The position numbers were made by a program, and so were the translations under genes. A model generated the notes under the pieces. That model made no database searches and was not told the origin of the DNA. It saw nothing but the letters and a program-made list of their open reading frames with translations. Source: Piscinibacter gummiphilus (lineage in GTDB: Bacteria > Pseudomonadota > Gammaproteobacteria > Burkholderiales > Burkholderiaceae_C). Taken from it: DNA of 64,000 nucleotides. Each line of letters starts with the position of its first letter. Position 1 is the stretch's first letter. The stretch lies in assembly GCF_032681285.1 (NCBI RefSeq), contig NZ_CP136336.1, forward strand, positions 979,001 through 1,043,000. Direction: 5' to 3'. Positions 1 through 8,138 of the stretch are shown one piece after another.

Positions 1-86
1 TCAAAGGTGATCAGCACCGCTCGCGCGGGCAAGGCCACCAGGCCGAGCAGGGCGGTTGCGGCCAGTGCATGGCGGATGAACGGCAT
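1..86 (-). CDS. Start of an exported protein, cut by the window edge
   Basis: Only the first 28 codons are present. The visible product begins MPFIRHALAATALLGLVALP and continues ARAVLITF. That is a Sec signal peptide: positive N-terminus, hydrophobic core, and an A-R-A cleavage site after about residue 23. The start is supported by a strong ribosome binding site (GAGGAG) about 6 bases upstream. The motif just after cleavage is common in PEP-CTERM-type exported proteins, but the C-terminus is not visible, so the mature protein cannot be named. Confidence 0.6.
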   Translation of the reverse strand, partial: MPFIRHALAATALLGLVALPARAVLITF

Positions 87-189
87 GGAAGTCTCCTCGA
101 GGAAGTGCGCCAGGGTGGACCTACCCAGCAATCGGTATTCCCCGAGGGTGCGACGCGGTGCCGCGCGGCGCGCCACGCGCCGAGGCCGA

Positions 190-1638
190 TCAGCGCATCG
201 GCTTGCGCAGGGCGGCCAGCAGCGTCTCGCGCTCGCGGCCGGCGTTCACCTGCTCACCCAGCAGCGCATAGAGCTGCTCCTGGGTCTGCGCCTTGGCGGC
301 GCTCTTCTTGACCACGATGCTCGCGATCGGGCCGATGCTGGTGCTGAGCACGCGTGTGGCGTGCGCCAGCGTCTCGGCGGTGATCGCGCTGCCCACTGCC
401 ACGCCGCCGCTGCCCGGCTGCGTGGCCGGAGCCTGCGTGCGGGGGGCGGCGCCGGTGAGCTTCGAGCCGCCGCTCGCATGGGCCACGCGGCCGGGCGAGG
501 TGACGGCGTCGAACTTCGCCATGAAGCGCTGGCGGTCCTGCTCGCTGCCGAGCTGGTCGCACAGGGAGGTCTTGAGGCCGGTGATGTCGTGGACGTCGCG
601 CGCCGCCTTGCGCACCATCACCTTGGCCATCGGGCCGACGAAGGAGGCCAGCGCCAGCTCCACCTGATGCAGCGTGGCCGGGTCCCAGCCGGGGATGCTG
701 GTCGAGCCGGAGCGCGGCACGCCGCTCGGCGGGTCGAGCACGCCCACGGGTGGCGCGGGCGGGCTGCTGTCGTTGACCACGATGATGGTCGTCTCGCCGG
801 TGTCGGGCTCGGCCGAGAGGTCGCGCTTGGCGAGTGCCGCGCGGAACTCGGCCACGCTCTGGTAGCGGTCGGCCGGCTTCTTGGCCAGGGCCTTGGCGAG
901 GATGGCGTCGTAGAACGCCGGGCGGCCCGAGTCGGGCACCTTGCTCGGCGGTGTGGGGTGGTCGTTCACCACCTTGTACATGACCGACTCGGCCGAGCCC
1001 TGAAACGGCGGGTGGCCGACCAGCATGCCGTAGAGGATGGCACCGGCCGCGAAGATGTCGATGCGGTGGTCGACGTTCTCGCCGATGTACTGCTCGGGCG
1101 CCATGTAGCCCGGCGTGCCGATGGTGGACGTGATCTGCGTCAGCACCACCGATTCGATGCGGGCGATGCCGAAGTCGGTGACCTTCAACTGCCCGCTGTT
1201 GGTGACGAGCAGGTTGGCCGGCTTGATGTCGCGGTGCCACACGCCGTGCTTGTGCGCGCAGTCGAGGGCAGCCAGTAGCTGGTCCATGATGGTCAGCACG
1301 TCGCACTCGGGTGGCCGCGGTGTGCCGTGCAGGATCTGCGAGAGCGTGCGGCCCTCCACGTACTCCATCGCGATGTAGGCGGTGTCGGCGTCTTCGCCGT
1401 ACTCGTAGATCGCGACGATGCCCGGGTGCGACATGCGGCCCACCGCGCGGGCCTCGTTCTTGAAGCGGGCGGTGGTCGACGAGCCCGAGAGGTCTTGCCC
1501 GATCAGCGCCTTGTGGATGGTCTTGATCGCGACCGGCCGGTTGATGACCGGGTCGAAGGCCTTGTAGACGACGCCCATCGCGCCCTTGCCGAGCACACCC
1601 GTGATCGGATATTTGCCAAGTTGGGCCGGATGGGACAT
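190..1638 (-). CDS. Serine/threonine protein kinase with duplicated C-terminal module
   Basis: A 482-residue PknB-type (Hanks) kinase. The sequence shows the glycine loop GKGAMG near residue 17, the ATP lysine K39 in VAIKT, catalytic H135-R136-D137 in HRDIKPAN, DFG at 155-157 and the APEQ segment near 180, so it should be catalytically active. After residue 280 comes a Pro/Ser-rich linker, then two similar helical modules (about 330-378 and 432-478). Each has the pattern GP-(M/I)-A-x3-V-(R/K)-K followed by a Leu-rich helix. There is no transmembrane segment, so it is probably cytoplasmic. It starts 16 bases after the stop of the haem/HAMP gene and is probably co-transcribed with it and the FecR-like gene. 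Its substrates are unknown. Confidence 0.9.
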   Translation of the reverse strand: MSHPAQLGKYPITGVLGKGAMGVVYKAFDPVINRPVAIKTIHKALIGQDLSGSSTTARFKNEARAVGRMSHPGIVAIYEYGEDADTAYIAMEYVEGRTLSQILHGTPRPPECDVLTIMDQLLAALDCAHKHGVWHRDIKPANLLVTNSGQLKVTDFGIARIESVVLTQITSTIGTPGYMAPEQYIGENVDHRIDIFAAGAILYGMLVGHPPFQGSAESVMYKVVNDHPTPPSKVPDSGRPAFYDAILAKALAKKPADRYQSVAEFRAALAKRDLSAEPDTGETTIIVVNDSSPPAPPVGVLDPPSGVPRSGSTSIPGWDPATLHQVELALASFVGPMAKVMVRKAARDVHDITGLKTSLCDQLGSEQDRQRFMAKFDAVTSPGRVAHASGGSKLTGAAPRTQAPATQPGSGGVAVGSAITAETLAHATRVLSTSIGPIASIVVKKSAAKAQTQEQLYALLGEQVNAGRERETLLAALRKPMR

Positions 1639-1654
1639 CGAACGATTGTCAGTC

Positions 1655-2527
1655 TCAAGAATCGAGCATCTTCATCGCATGGACCATGCTCTTGCGCATG
1701 CGTGTGAACGATTCCGCCAAAGTGCCGATCTCGTCTTTCGACTTCACGTTGAACTCGGGCGCATCGAGTTCGCCCAGGCTCACGCGGTCGGAGAGTTTCG
1801 ACAGCTGGCTCACCGGGCGGATCACGAGCTGCCACAGCATCAGGTTGAGCGCGAGGCCGATGAGCAGGAACACGCCGGCGAGCAGGCCCATGACCACTTT
1901 GAAGTTGCGGTCGGCACGCTCCAGCGGCACCGACATCGGCACCGACACCACCTGCGCGCCCAGCACTTCGTTGAGGTTCCAGCCGAAGCCGTTGGCCGGG
2001 CCGTACTTCTCCACCAGCGGCTTCGGCGCCGCTTCCACCGTGCTGTGGCAACGCAGGCACTCGGGGTTGGTAATCTTGATCGGGCGGGCGATGTAGGTCA
2101 CGAGGCCCGAGGGCGTGCTGCGCTGGCCGATGAATTCCTTCTCGTCGGGCGACTGCTTGAAGCGCGAGATCACGTCTTCCTCCCAGTCCTGCGCGCGGTC
2201 GCGCGGGTTGGTGGGGTTGAGCATCGCCGGCTTGTAGGCGTATTCGGGGTGGTTCTTGCGCAGTGCGTTCAACACCTCGGACGACGAATACGCCGGCACC
2301 GACTGCGGCAGGAAGGTGTAGGTCATCTGCGTCTGGAGGAGCGGCGCCACCTGCGTGGCCGTGTAGGTGCTGACGGCCATCGCGCTTTCCATCAGCAGGC
2401 GGGCGCGGTCGAGCACTTCTTCGTGGGCGCCGTCTTGCAGCATCTGGCGGGCGACGTAGCCCGAGGCGCCGAGGCCGATGGCGAAGACCAGCAGGAACAC
2501 GAGGTTGAACTTGACGAGCAGCTTCAT
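1655..2527 (-). CDS. Tll0287-like haem-binding (DUF3365) HAMP membrane protein
   Basis: A 290-residue protein with an N-terminal membrane helix (about 7-28), a periplasmic domain of about 180 residues, a second helix (about 211-234) and a HAMP linker to the end. The periplasmic domain carries a c-type haem motif, C157-L-R-C160-H161. This layout is typical of DUF3365/Tll0287-like haem sensors. There is no kinase, GGDEF or methyl-accepting domain after the HAMP, so any signal would have to be passed to a partner protein. The adjacent Ser/Thr kinase is the obvious candidate. The redox or gas-sensing role is inferred from the family. Confidence 0.85.
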   Translation of the reverse strand: MKLLVKFNLVFLLVFAIGLGASGYVARQMLQDGAHEEVLDRARLLMESAMAVSTYTATQVAPLLQTQMTYTFLPQSVPAYSSSEVLNALRKNHPEYAYKPAMLNPTNPRDRAQDWEEDVISRFKQSPDEKEFIGQRSTPSGLVTYIARPIKITNPECLRCHSTVEAAPKPLVEKYGPANGFGWNLNEVLGAQVVSVPMSVPLERADRNFKVVMGLLAGVFLLIGLALNLMLWQLVIRPVSQLSKLSDRVSLGELDAPEFNVKSKDEIGTLAESFTRMRKSMVHAMKMLDS

Positions 2528-2594
2528 GGGGCGACTTTCGATGGATCGGTGTGCTGTGGCGACTTACGTGCCGCGCGGGCTCAGCGGATGCAGA

Positions 2595-3512
2595 TCAGGG
2601 CTTCTTGTAGGCCGGGTCGGGGGCATGGCCCACCGGCATCGACGCAGCAGGCTTGGGCAGGTACTTCTCGGGGAACAGGATGCGGTCCCACTCGGGGTGG
2701 TTGGCCATGTTGGCGGCCAGGCCGTCGCGGAAGGCAGCGTTCTGCGCGAGGGCCTTCCAGCGGGTGACGAAATAAGCGCGCAGGCCTTCGGCGTCGAGCC
2801 AGGGTTCGGCCTCGGCGTAGGCGATCTCGGCCAGCGGTTTGGGCGGCACGTCGCGGCTGGCGAACGCGGCGGCGCGCGAGGGCAGGGTGTCCATGAAGGC
2901 GCGGGGCAGCTTCTGGATGAAGGGGCCGGTGGGGCGGGGCGTGGTGCTCGCCTTGCCGTCGGCACCGCGGCTGTAGAACTCGCTGTTCTTGACGGTGGCC
3001 TTGCCCGCCACCTTGCCGGCACGGCGCTCCTGAAGGGTGACCTCGCCCGACTCGGCAAAGACCTGCAGCTCGGGGCCCTGTGCGGCAAAGACGGCGCTCT
3101 TGGCCACGCCGGTGATGTCGGTGTTGGCGATGGTGAAGCTGCCGGCCGCCGGCGCGAGCGGCTTGGGCACGGTGAGCTTGGCGGTACCGCGCAGCAGGTG
3201 GAAGCGCGAGGCCTGCTTCGCCCGCTCGCCGCTGAACTTCGGGGCGATCAGGGCGCGCGACTCGGGGCCGAGGTCGAGGATCACGCCATCGGCGAACTCG
3301 ATGCGCACGAAGCGGGCCTTGGCGGTCGTCTCGACGATGTCTTCCTTGGCCAGGCGCACGCCTTCGCTCAAGGCATGGCGGGTGGCCGCGCGCACCAGTT
3401 GCACCTCGCCATCGGCAATGGTGGCGGTGGCCAAGGCGGCCGCCCAGGCGGGCGCTGCCGTGAGCAGCACGCCCAGGAGAGCGAGAGCGGATTTCCAGAC
3501 GACGAATTTCAT
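2595..3512 (-). CDS. FecR-domain exported protein
   Basis: A 305-residue protein. It starts at the ATG giving MKFVVWKSALALLGVLLTAA, a clear Sec signal peptide ending in AWA. Residues about 25-150 match the FecR fold: 'DGEVQLVRA', then 'FADGVILDLGPES', then 'FTIANTDITGVAKSAVFA'. These are the beta-strand repeats of FecR domains, which are usually periplasmic. It lacks the cytoplasmic N-terminal region of classical FecR anti-sigma regulators, and no sigma factor lies beside it. The remaining 150 residues are unassigned. It is the first gene of a three-gene run (FecR-like, haem/HAMP, kinase), which suggests an envelope-sensing system. The long open frame continues upstream of this ATG but reads through non-coding DNA. 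Confidence 0.8.
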   Translation of the reverse strand: MKFVVWKSALALLGVLLTAAPAWAAALATATIADGEVQLVRAATRHALSEGVRLAKEDIVETTAKARFVRIEFADGVILDLGPESRALIAPKFSGERAKQASRFHLLRGTAKLTVPKPLAPAAGSFTIANTDITGVAKSAVFAAQGPELQVFAESGEVTLQERRAGKVAGKATVKNSEFYSRGADGKASTTPRPTGPFIQKLPRAFMDTLPSRAAAFASRDVPPKPLAEIAYAEAEPWLDAEGLRAYFVTRWKALAQNAAFRDGLAANMANHPEWDRILFPEKYLPKPAASMPVGHAPDPAYKKP

Positions 3513-3670
3513 GGGTTCTTCTTGGGAGCCAGACCCGCGGGGTGCGCAAGCATAGCGGCACCGCTGTGCACTTTGACCTGTCAGAAGCTCAGGGGTCCCG
3601 GCCATGGGGGGGCCGAAAAGCGCGACGAAAGTCACACAAGAACGCGCCAGTTGCGCGCACCGCCAGCTGG

Positions 3671-4402
3671 CTACAAATCGGTGGTGGCCGGGCGCGCGCT
3701 GTGCAGCTTGTGGATGGTGATCTTGCGCACCTCGGCCTTGCTGGCCTCGATGTGGGTGCGCAGCATCAGCTTGGCCGGGTCGGCCCGCCGCGCAAGGATG
3801 GCGCGCAGAATCTTCGCGTGCTCGTCGTAGGTGGCCGCCACGCGCGGCGGCTGGGTGAAATCGAGCCGGCGCACGATGCGGATGCCGTCGGTCACCTCGG
3901 CATGCACGCGCGCCATCTGCAGGTTGCCCGCGGCCGACACCAGCGTGGTGTGGAAGGCTTCGTCGAGCGAGGCAACCTCGGTGGTGTCGGTCTTGCGCTC
4001 TTTCTCGGGCACGAGCCAGATGGCCTTGAGCAGGCCCAGATCGGGCATGGGGTCTTGCGTGCAGAGGCGATCGACGGCGGCGCATTCGAGCATCACGCGC
4101 AGGTCGTACAGCTCTTCGAGCTTTCGGAAGTCGAAGGGCGCCACGCTCCAGCCGCTGCGGAAGGCCACCTTCACATAGCCCTCGAGTTCCAGCCGGAAGA
4201 GCGCCTCGCGCACCGGCGTGCGCGACATGCCGAGCCGCTCGGCCATGTCGCTCTCGGTGAAGCCATCGCCGGGCAGCAGCACGAAGTCGAAGATCGCGGC
4301 CTTCAGGCGCCGGTAGGCGATCTCGGAGCGCGTGAGGTCGCGCGGGTTGGCCGGCGGCGCCTTGGGCGCGGTGCTGGTCTTCTTGGCGGCCGGGGCTTTC
4401 AT
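3671..4402 (-). CDS. GntR-family (FadR subfamily) transcriptional regulator
   Basis: A 243-residue regulator. A winged helix-turn-helix lies at about 25-85 with the family signature 'ESDMAERLGMSRTPVREAL'. An all-helical FCD ligand-binding domain follows, with E/D/H residues expected to bind a metal and a carboxylate effector. The start at 4402 is preferred because the alternative at 4459 would run translation through an intergenic repeat. It is the last gene of the allophanate/AtzEGH/ABC operon. The perfect palindrome in front of the first operon gene (11021-11038) is a likely binding site. It probably represses the operon and is relieved by a pathway intermediate. Confidence 0.9.
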   Translation of the reverse strand: MKAPAAKKTSTAPKAPPANPRDLTRSEIAYRRLKAAIFDFVLLPGDGFTESDMAERLGMSRTPVREALFRLELEGYVKVAFRSGWSVAPFDFRKLEELYDLRVMLECAAVDRLCTQDPMPDLGLLKAIWLVPEKERKTDTTEVASLDEAFHTTLVSAAGNLQMARVHAEVTDGIRIVRRLDFTQPPRVAATYDEHAKILRAILARRADPAKLMLRTHIEASKAEVRKITIHKLHSARPATTDL

Positions 4403-4437
4403 TTCAGTGCCGCCCGGCCGCCCGAAGGCAATGAACG

Positions 4438-4472
4438 CCCCCTCGGGGGGCAGGAGCAAAGCGACGTGGGGG
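4438..4472. repeat. G/C-rich intergenic repeat with hairpin
   Basis: Between the AtzH-like and GntR genes lies a C5-TC-G6 hairpin followed by a spacer and a run of five G. I recognise this arrangement (CCCCCACGTCGCTTTGCTCC on the minus strand, then a CCCCCCGAGGGGG stem) as a common intergenic element of Comamonadaceae and relatives. Only one copy is seen in this window. It may act as an attenuator within the operon. Confidence 0.55.
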
Positions 4473-4477
4473 TAGTG

Positions 4478-4852
4478 TCATCCCAGCAAGCTTACATGCG
4501 CAGATACCACGCGCCAGCCGTCGGCAGTCTTCATCCAGGTCTGGCTCTGGCGGCCCGGCCTGGAAGCGCCGATGCGCTGGAATTCGACGTTGGCGGTGGC
4601 GAAGCTGTCGCCGTAGGTGGTGATGACGGTGCGCAGCAGCGTGCGGGCCAGGCCGGTGGCGGGCCGGGACGCGCGGAACGCGGCGATCTCGTCGTAGCCG
4701 TAGAGGTTTTCGGTGGCGCCGTAGCGCAGGGTGTGCGGGCTGTTCCAGAACAACTCGTCCAGCACCTCGACCTTGTTGTTGACGAGTGCGTCTTCGTAGC
4801 GGTTGAAGGCGGCAGTGACTTCGGCCACGACGTCGGGTTTGTTGATGTCCAT
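4478..4852 (-). CDS. atzH: AtzH/HpxZ-like protein (DUF3225, NTF2 fold)
   Basis: A 124-residue NTF2-like protein. Landmarks are '[20 protein letters not shown]', '[19 protein letters not shown]' and the end '[12 protein letters not shown]'. The family includes HpxZ of oxalurate catabolism and AtzH of cyanurate catabolism, which acts on 1,3-dicarboxyurea to give allophanate. The gene follows atzE by 7 bases, and the operon also encodes AtzG and allophanate hydrolase. That favours the AtzH role, but the HpxZ role cannot be excluded. The ATG at 4852 fits the family's usual start. Confidence 0.85.
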   Translation of the reverse strand: MDINKPDVVAEVTAAFNRYEDALVNNKVEVLDELFWNSPHTLRYGATENLYGYDEIAAFRASRPATGLARTLLRTVITTYGDSFATANVEFQRIGASRPGRQSQTWMKTADGWRVVSAHVSLLG

Positions 4853-4859
4853 GTTGTTC

Positions 4860-6245
4860 TCAGATGCCGGCGATGGGCGAACATGCCGCGCCGCTCGCTT
4901 CGAGTGCGCGACCCACGCGCAGGGCGAGGTCTTCGCGCCACGGGGCGGCGATGAGCTGCACGCCGAGCGGCAAGGCATTGCGGCCTTCGGGCCAGAGCGG
5001 GGCGGCCACCACCGGACAGCCGGCAAACGAGATCGGCTGCGTGAGCAGGCCCATCGACGGCCGGGCCGGCACCTGCTGGCCATTCAGCTCGAAGGTCTCG
5101 GCACCGACCGGCGTGGCCTGCACCGGCGTGGCGGGGGCGATGAGCACGTCCCACTCGTCGAAGAGCGCCAGCACCTTGTCGCGGTAGACGCGGCGGAAGC
5201 GCTGGGCGCGCACGTACCAGTCGGCCGGCTGCAGGGCGCCTGCGATGAAGCGGTCGACCGACAGCGGCTCGAAGTCGGCCGCGCGCTCGCGCAGGCGGGG
5301 CAAATGCAGCGAGCCGCCTTCGCTCGCGGTGGTGATGAAGGCGGCGGCACGTGCCAGCGCCGCATCGGGCCAGGTCACGCCGGGCGTGGCCTTCAGCACC
5401 TCGGCGGCAATGGCCACGGCCTTGCGCGCGGTGGGGCTCGCGTGTTTGTCGAAGTAGCCACCGAGCACGCCGATGCGCAGGCCCGAGAGGCTCGCGCCGA
5501 TCTGCCAGGCCGTGGGCTGGATGCGCGTGGCGTGGCAGCCCGGGTCCAGCGGGTCGGGGCCTTGCAGCGCGTCGTAGGTGGCGGCGAGGTCTTCGACGTT
5601 GCGGGCGAAGGGGCCGAGGTGGTCGAGGCTTGCGACGAAGGGGAAGCTGCCGCGGCGCGAGAGGCGGCCGAAGGTGGGCTTCAAGCCCCACACACCGCAC
5701 AGCGACGAGGGCACGCGGATGGAGCCGTTGGTGTCGGAACCCAGCGACACCGGCACCTGGCCCGCGGCGACGGCCGCGCCGCAGCCGCCCGAGGAGCCGC
5801 CGGCGATGTGCTCCAGCCGCCTCGGGTTGCGGCAGGGGCCGTAGTGCGTGTTCTCGGTGGTGAAGCCGTAGGCGAACTCGTCCATGTTGAGCGCGCCCAC
5901 CAGCACCGCGCCGGCCGCGCGCATGCGTTTCACGAGTTCGGCGTCTTCGTGCGCGGGCGGTGCGTCGTTGCGCACCTTGCTGCCGGCGCGCGTGACCATG
6001 CCTTCCACGTCGAATAGATTCTTCACCGCGTAGGGCATGCCGGCCAGCGGCGGCAGCGGCTTGCCCTTGATGCGCAACTGGTCGATGGCGCGGGCCTCGC
6101 GCACGGCGCGCTCGAAGCTGCCGTCGGTGAAGGCATTGACCTTGGGGTCGGTGACCTCGATGCGCGCGATGCAGTGCTCGAGCGCTTCTTCGGCCTGCAT
6201 CTCGCCAGCGTGGACCGCGCGAACGATGGAAAGGCCGGGGGTCAT
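4860..6245 (-). CDS. atzE: AtzE-family amidohydrolase (1-carboxybiuret hydrolase-like)
   Basis: A 461-residue amidase-signature enzyme. The Ser-cisSer-Lys triad is visible: K75 in YAVKNLF, S151 in GGSSGG and S175 in SDTNGS. AtzE with its small partner AtzG forms a GatCA-like complex that deaminates 1-carboxybiuret in cyanuric acid breakdown; HpxX is the oxalurate-pathway relative. The start at 6245 has a GGAG ribosome site; an upstream in-frame ATG adds only basic filler residues. It lies 20 bases after atzG. The substrate here is inferred from the gene set (AtzG, AtzH-like, allophanate hydrolase). Confidence 0.9.
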   Translation of the reverse strand: MTPGLSIVRAVHAGEMQAEEALEHCIARIEVTDPKVNAFTDGSFERAVREARAIDQLRIKGKPLPPLAGMPYAVKNLFDVEGMVTRAGSKVRNDAPPAHEDAELVKRMRAAGAVLVGALNMDEFAYGFTTENTHYGPCRNPRRLEHIAGGSSGGCGAAVAAGQVPVSLGSDTNGSIRVPSSLCGVWGLKPTFGRLSRRGSFPFVASLDHLGPFARNVEDLAATYDALQGPDPLDPGCHATRIQPTAWQIGASLSGLRIGVLGGYFDKHASPTARKAVAIAAEVLKATPGVTWPDAALARAAAFITTASEGGSLHLPRLRERAADFEPLSVDRFIAGALQPADWYVRAQRFRRVYRDKVLALFDEWDVLIAPATPVQATPVGAETFELNGQQVPARPSMGLLTQPISFAGCPVVAAPLWPEGRNALPLGVQLIAAPWREDLALRVGRALEASGAACSPIAGI

Positions 6246-6265
6246 GTCGTGGCTCCTTGCGAAAC

Positions 6266-6481
6266 TCATTCGCGCCCTGGGGGGAAGGGCGCGGGGCAAT
6301 ACACCTCGGCGGGCTCGGTGTCGTCTGGCAGGGGGAAGGCAAGCAGGCTCTCGGCAAGCGCCTTGGTGCGCGCCAAGTGCACGGCGACGCGCTGCACCTG
6401 CGCATCGGCCAGCGGCAGCGAGGCCATCTGGGCCGCACTGCGCACGTAGTGTTCGATGTCTTCCTGTGTCGTCGTCGTCAA
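6266..6481 (-). CDS. atzG: AtzG-like small subunit (DUF4089)
   Basis: A 71-residue helical protein of the DUF4089 family, a GatC-like partner that stabilises AtzE-type amidases. It shows 'YVRSAAQMASLPLADAQVQR' and ends with the family's Pro-rich tail around 'DDTEPAEVYCPAPFPPG'. The start is a TTG overlapping the ABC ATPase stop (TTGA), which keeps the tight coupling seen across this operon. An internal ATG at residue 18 would remove the first helix and is less likely. It directly precedes atzE, as expected for a heteromeric complex. Confidence 0.85.
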   Translation of the reverse strand: MTTTTQEDIEHYVRSAAQMASLPLADAQVQRVAVHLARTKALAESLLAFPLPDDTEPAEVYCPAPFPPGRE

Positions 6482-7299
6482 CGTCTCACCTCGCGCTGGA
6501 AGATCTCGAGGCTCTGCTTCTTGGTGGCGATGAAGCTCGGCTCGGAGAGCGTGGCCACGGTGCGTGGCCGCGCATCACCGTAGTGCAAGATCTCTGCCAC
6601 CTTGGTGGGCCGCTTGGTGAGCAGCAGCACCTGGTCGGCCAGGTACACCGCCTCTTCGAGGTCGTGCGAGACGAGCAGCATGGTGGTGCCGGTCTGCATG
6701 AACACCTCCTGCAGCTTCTCGCGGATGAAGAGGGTCATCTCGAAGTCGAGTGCCGAGAACGGCTCGTCGAGGAAGAGCACCTCGGGGTTGGGCGCGAGCG
6801 CCCGCATGATCGAGGCCGTCTGCTGCTGGCCGCCCGAGAGTTCGTACGGGTAGCGCTTGAGGTCGAACTTGACGTCGAAGGAGGCGACGAGTTCTTCCAT
6901 CCGCCGGTCGACTTCGGCTTTCGACTTGCCTTCCAGCTTCAGCGGGTAGGCGATGTTGTCGATGGTGCGCATCCACGGGAACATCGCCTCGCGGTAGTTC
7001 TGGAAGACGTAGCCGATCTTGGTGTCTTGCAGCGTCTTGCCGTCGAAGAGGATCTGGCCGCTGTCGATGGGAATGAGGCCCGCGATCATGTTGATCAGCG
7101 TGCTCTTGCCGCAGCCGTTGGGGCCGAAGACGGAGACGATCTTGCCCTTGGGGATGTCGAGGTCGAAGTTCTCGTAGAGGGGCCAGCCGGCGAAGTATTT
7201 CGTCAGGCCTCTGATCGTGATGTGGGTGCCTTCCGGGCCGGGCTGGAACTTGGGCGCCGGCACGTCGGCATAGACGGGGCCGTTCAGGACTGCGTTCAT
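6478..7299 (-). CDS. ABC transporter ATP-binding protein (SsuB/TauB type)
   Basis: A 273-residue ATPase with Walker A GPNGCGKST, Q-loop in 'VFQNYREAMFPW', signature LSGGQQQ, Walker B 'EVLFLDEPFSALD' and switch histidine in 'LVSHDLEEAVYLAD'. This is the nitrate/sulfonate/taurine/pyrimidine import class. The start at 7299 overlaps the permease stop by 4 bases (ATGA). With the permease and binding protein it makes a complete importer. The operon suggests the cargo is a nitrogen-rich ureido or amide compound, but the sequence does not reveal which one. Confidence 0.92.
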   Translation of the reverse strand: MNAVLNGPVYADVPAPKFQPGPEGTHITIRGLTKYFAGWPLYENFDLDIPKGKIVSVFGPNGCGKSTLINMIAGLIPIDSGQILFDGKTLQDTKIGYVFQNYREAMFPWMRTIDNIAYPLKLEGKSKAEVDRRMEELVASFDVKFDLKRYPYELSGGQQQTASIMRALAPNPEVLFLDEPFSALDFEMTLFIREKLQEVFMQTGTTMLLVSHDLEEAVYLADQVLLLTKRPTKVAEILHYGDARPRTVATLSEPSFIATKKQSLEIFQREVRR

Positions 7300-8132
7300 C
7301 TTCCGCTCCAATGCACGATCTTGCGTTCGACCACCAGGAAGAGCACGTTGAGCGCATAGCCCAGCGCACCGGCGGCCAGGATGGCCGCGTACATCGTCTT
7401 CACGTTCAGCACCTGCTGCGCGTCGATGATGCGGTGGCCGAGTCCGTTGTCGGAGCCGATGAACATCTCGGCCACGATCACGATCACGAGCGCCATCGAG
7501 ACGGCCGAGCGCAGGCCCACGAAGCTCGGCTGCAGCGATTCCCACACCAGCACGTCCTTGAAGATCTGCCAGCGGCTCGCGCCCATCACCTTCGCGGCCA
7601 TCACGCGCTGCTTGCGCGCGTTGATCACGCCATAGGCGCTGTTGAAGACGACGATGAGGAAGGCGCCGAAGGCGGCGATGGCGACCTTGTTGATGTCGCT
7701 CACGCCGAAGATGAGCAGGAACAGCGGGATCAGCGCCGAACTGGGCGTGGAGCGGAAGAAGTCGATCAGGAACTCGACGCTTCTGTAGGCCTTCTCGTTG
7801 CTGCCGAGCAGCACGCCGAGCGGCATGCCGACCGCGGCGGCGATGAAGAAGGCCTGCACCGTGCGCCACACCGTCACCAGGAAATCGGTGAGCAGTGCGC
7901 CGCCGAGCAGGCCGGTGATGAGCGTCTCGAGCGTGGCCAGCGGCGGCGGCAGCAAGATGGCCTTGATGAGGCCGGCGCGCACCACCACGTCCCACACGAT
8001 GAAGAGCACGAGCGGGCCCACCACCGGCAGCAGCTTGCCCCAGTTGAAAGCCTTGCGTGGCGCGGGGGCGGCCGTGCTCGGCGCCTGCCAGGGCGCCGCC
8101 GCAGCGGCAGACGAGGATTCAACGGCGGCCAT
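7296..8132 (-). CDS. ABC transporter permease (SsuC/TauC type)
   Basis: A 278-residue inner-membrane permease. After an Ala/Pro-rich N-terminal tail of about 30 residues come six predicted membrane helices. The EAA coupling loop is near 'AAKVMGASRWQIFKDVLVWE', in the BPD_transp_1 domain. It sits 6 bases after the binding-protein gene and overlaps the ATPase gene by 4 bases. It forms the channel of the importer encoded in this nitrogen operon. Confidence 0.92.
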   Translation of the reverse strand: MAAVESSSAAAAAPWQAPSTAAPAPRKAFNWGKLLPVVGPLVLFIVWDVVVRAGLIKAILLPPPLATLETLITGLLGGALLTDFLVTVWRTVQAFFIAAAVGMPLGVLLGSNEKAYRSVEFLIDFFRSTPSSALIPLFLLIFGVSDINKVAIAAFGAFLIVVFNSAYGVINARKQRVMAAKVMGASRWQIFKDVLVWESLQPSFVGLRSAVSMALVIVIVAEMFIGSDNGLGHRIIDAQQVLNVKTMYAAILAAGALGYALNVLFLVVERKIVHWSGR

Positions 8133-8138
8133 GGCGCA

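Noticed and set aside
4403..4459. An earlier start for the GntR gene adding MLLPPEGAFIAFGRPGG
   Set aside because: These codons run through the intergenic hairpin repeat and do not resemble GntR proteins.
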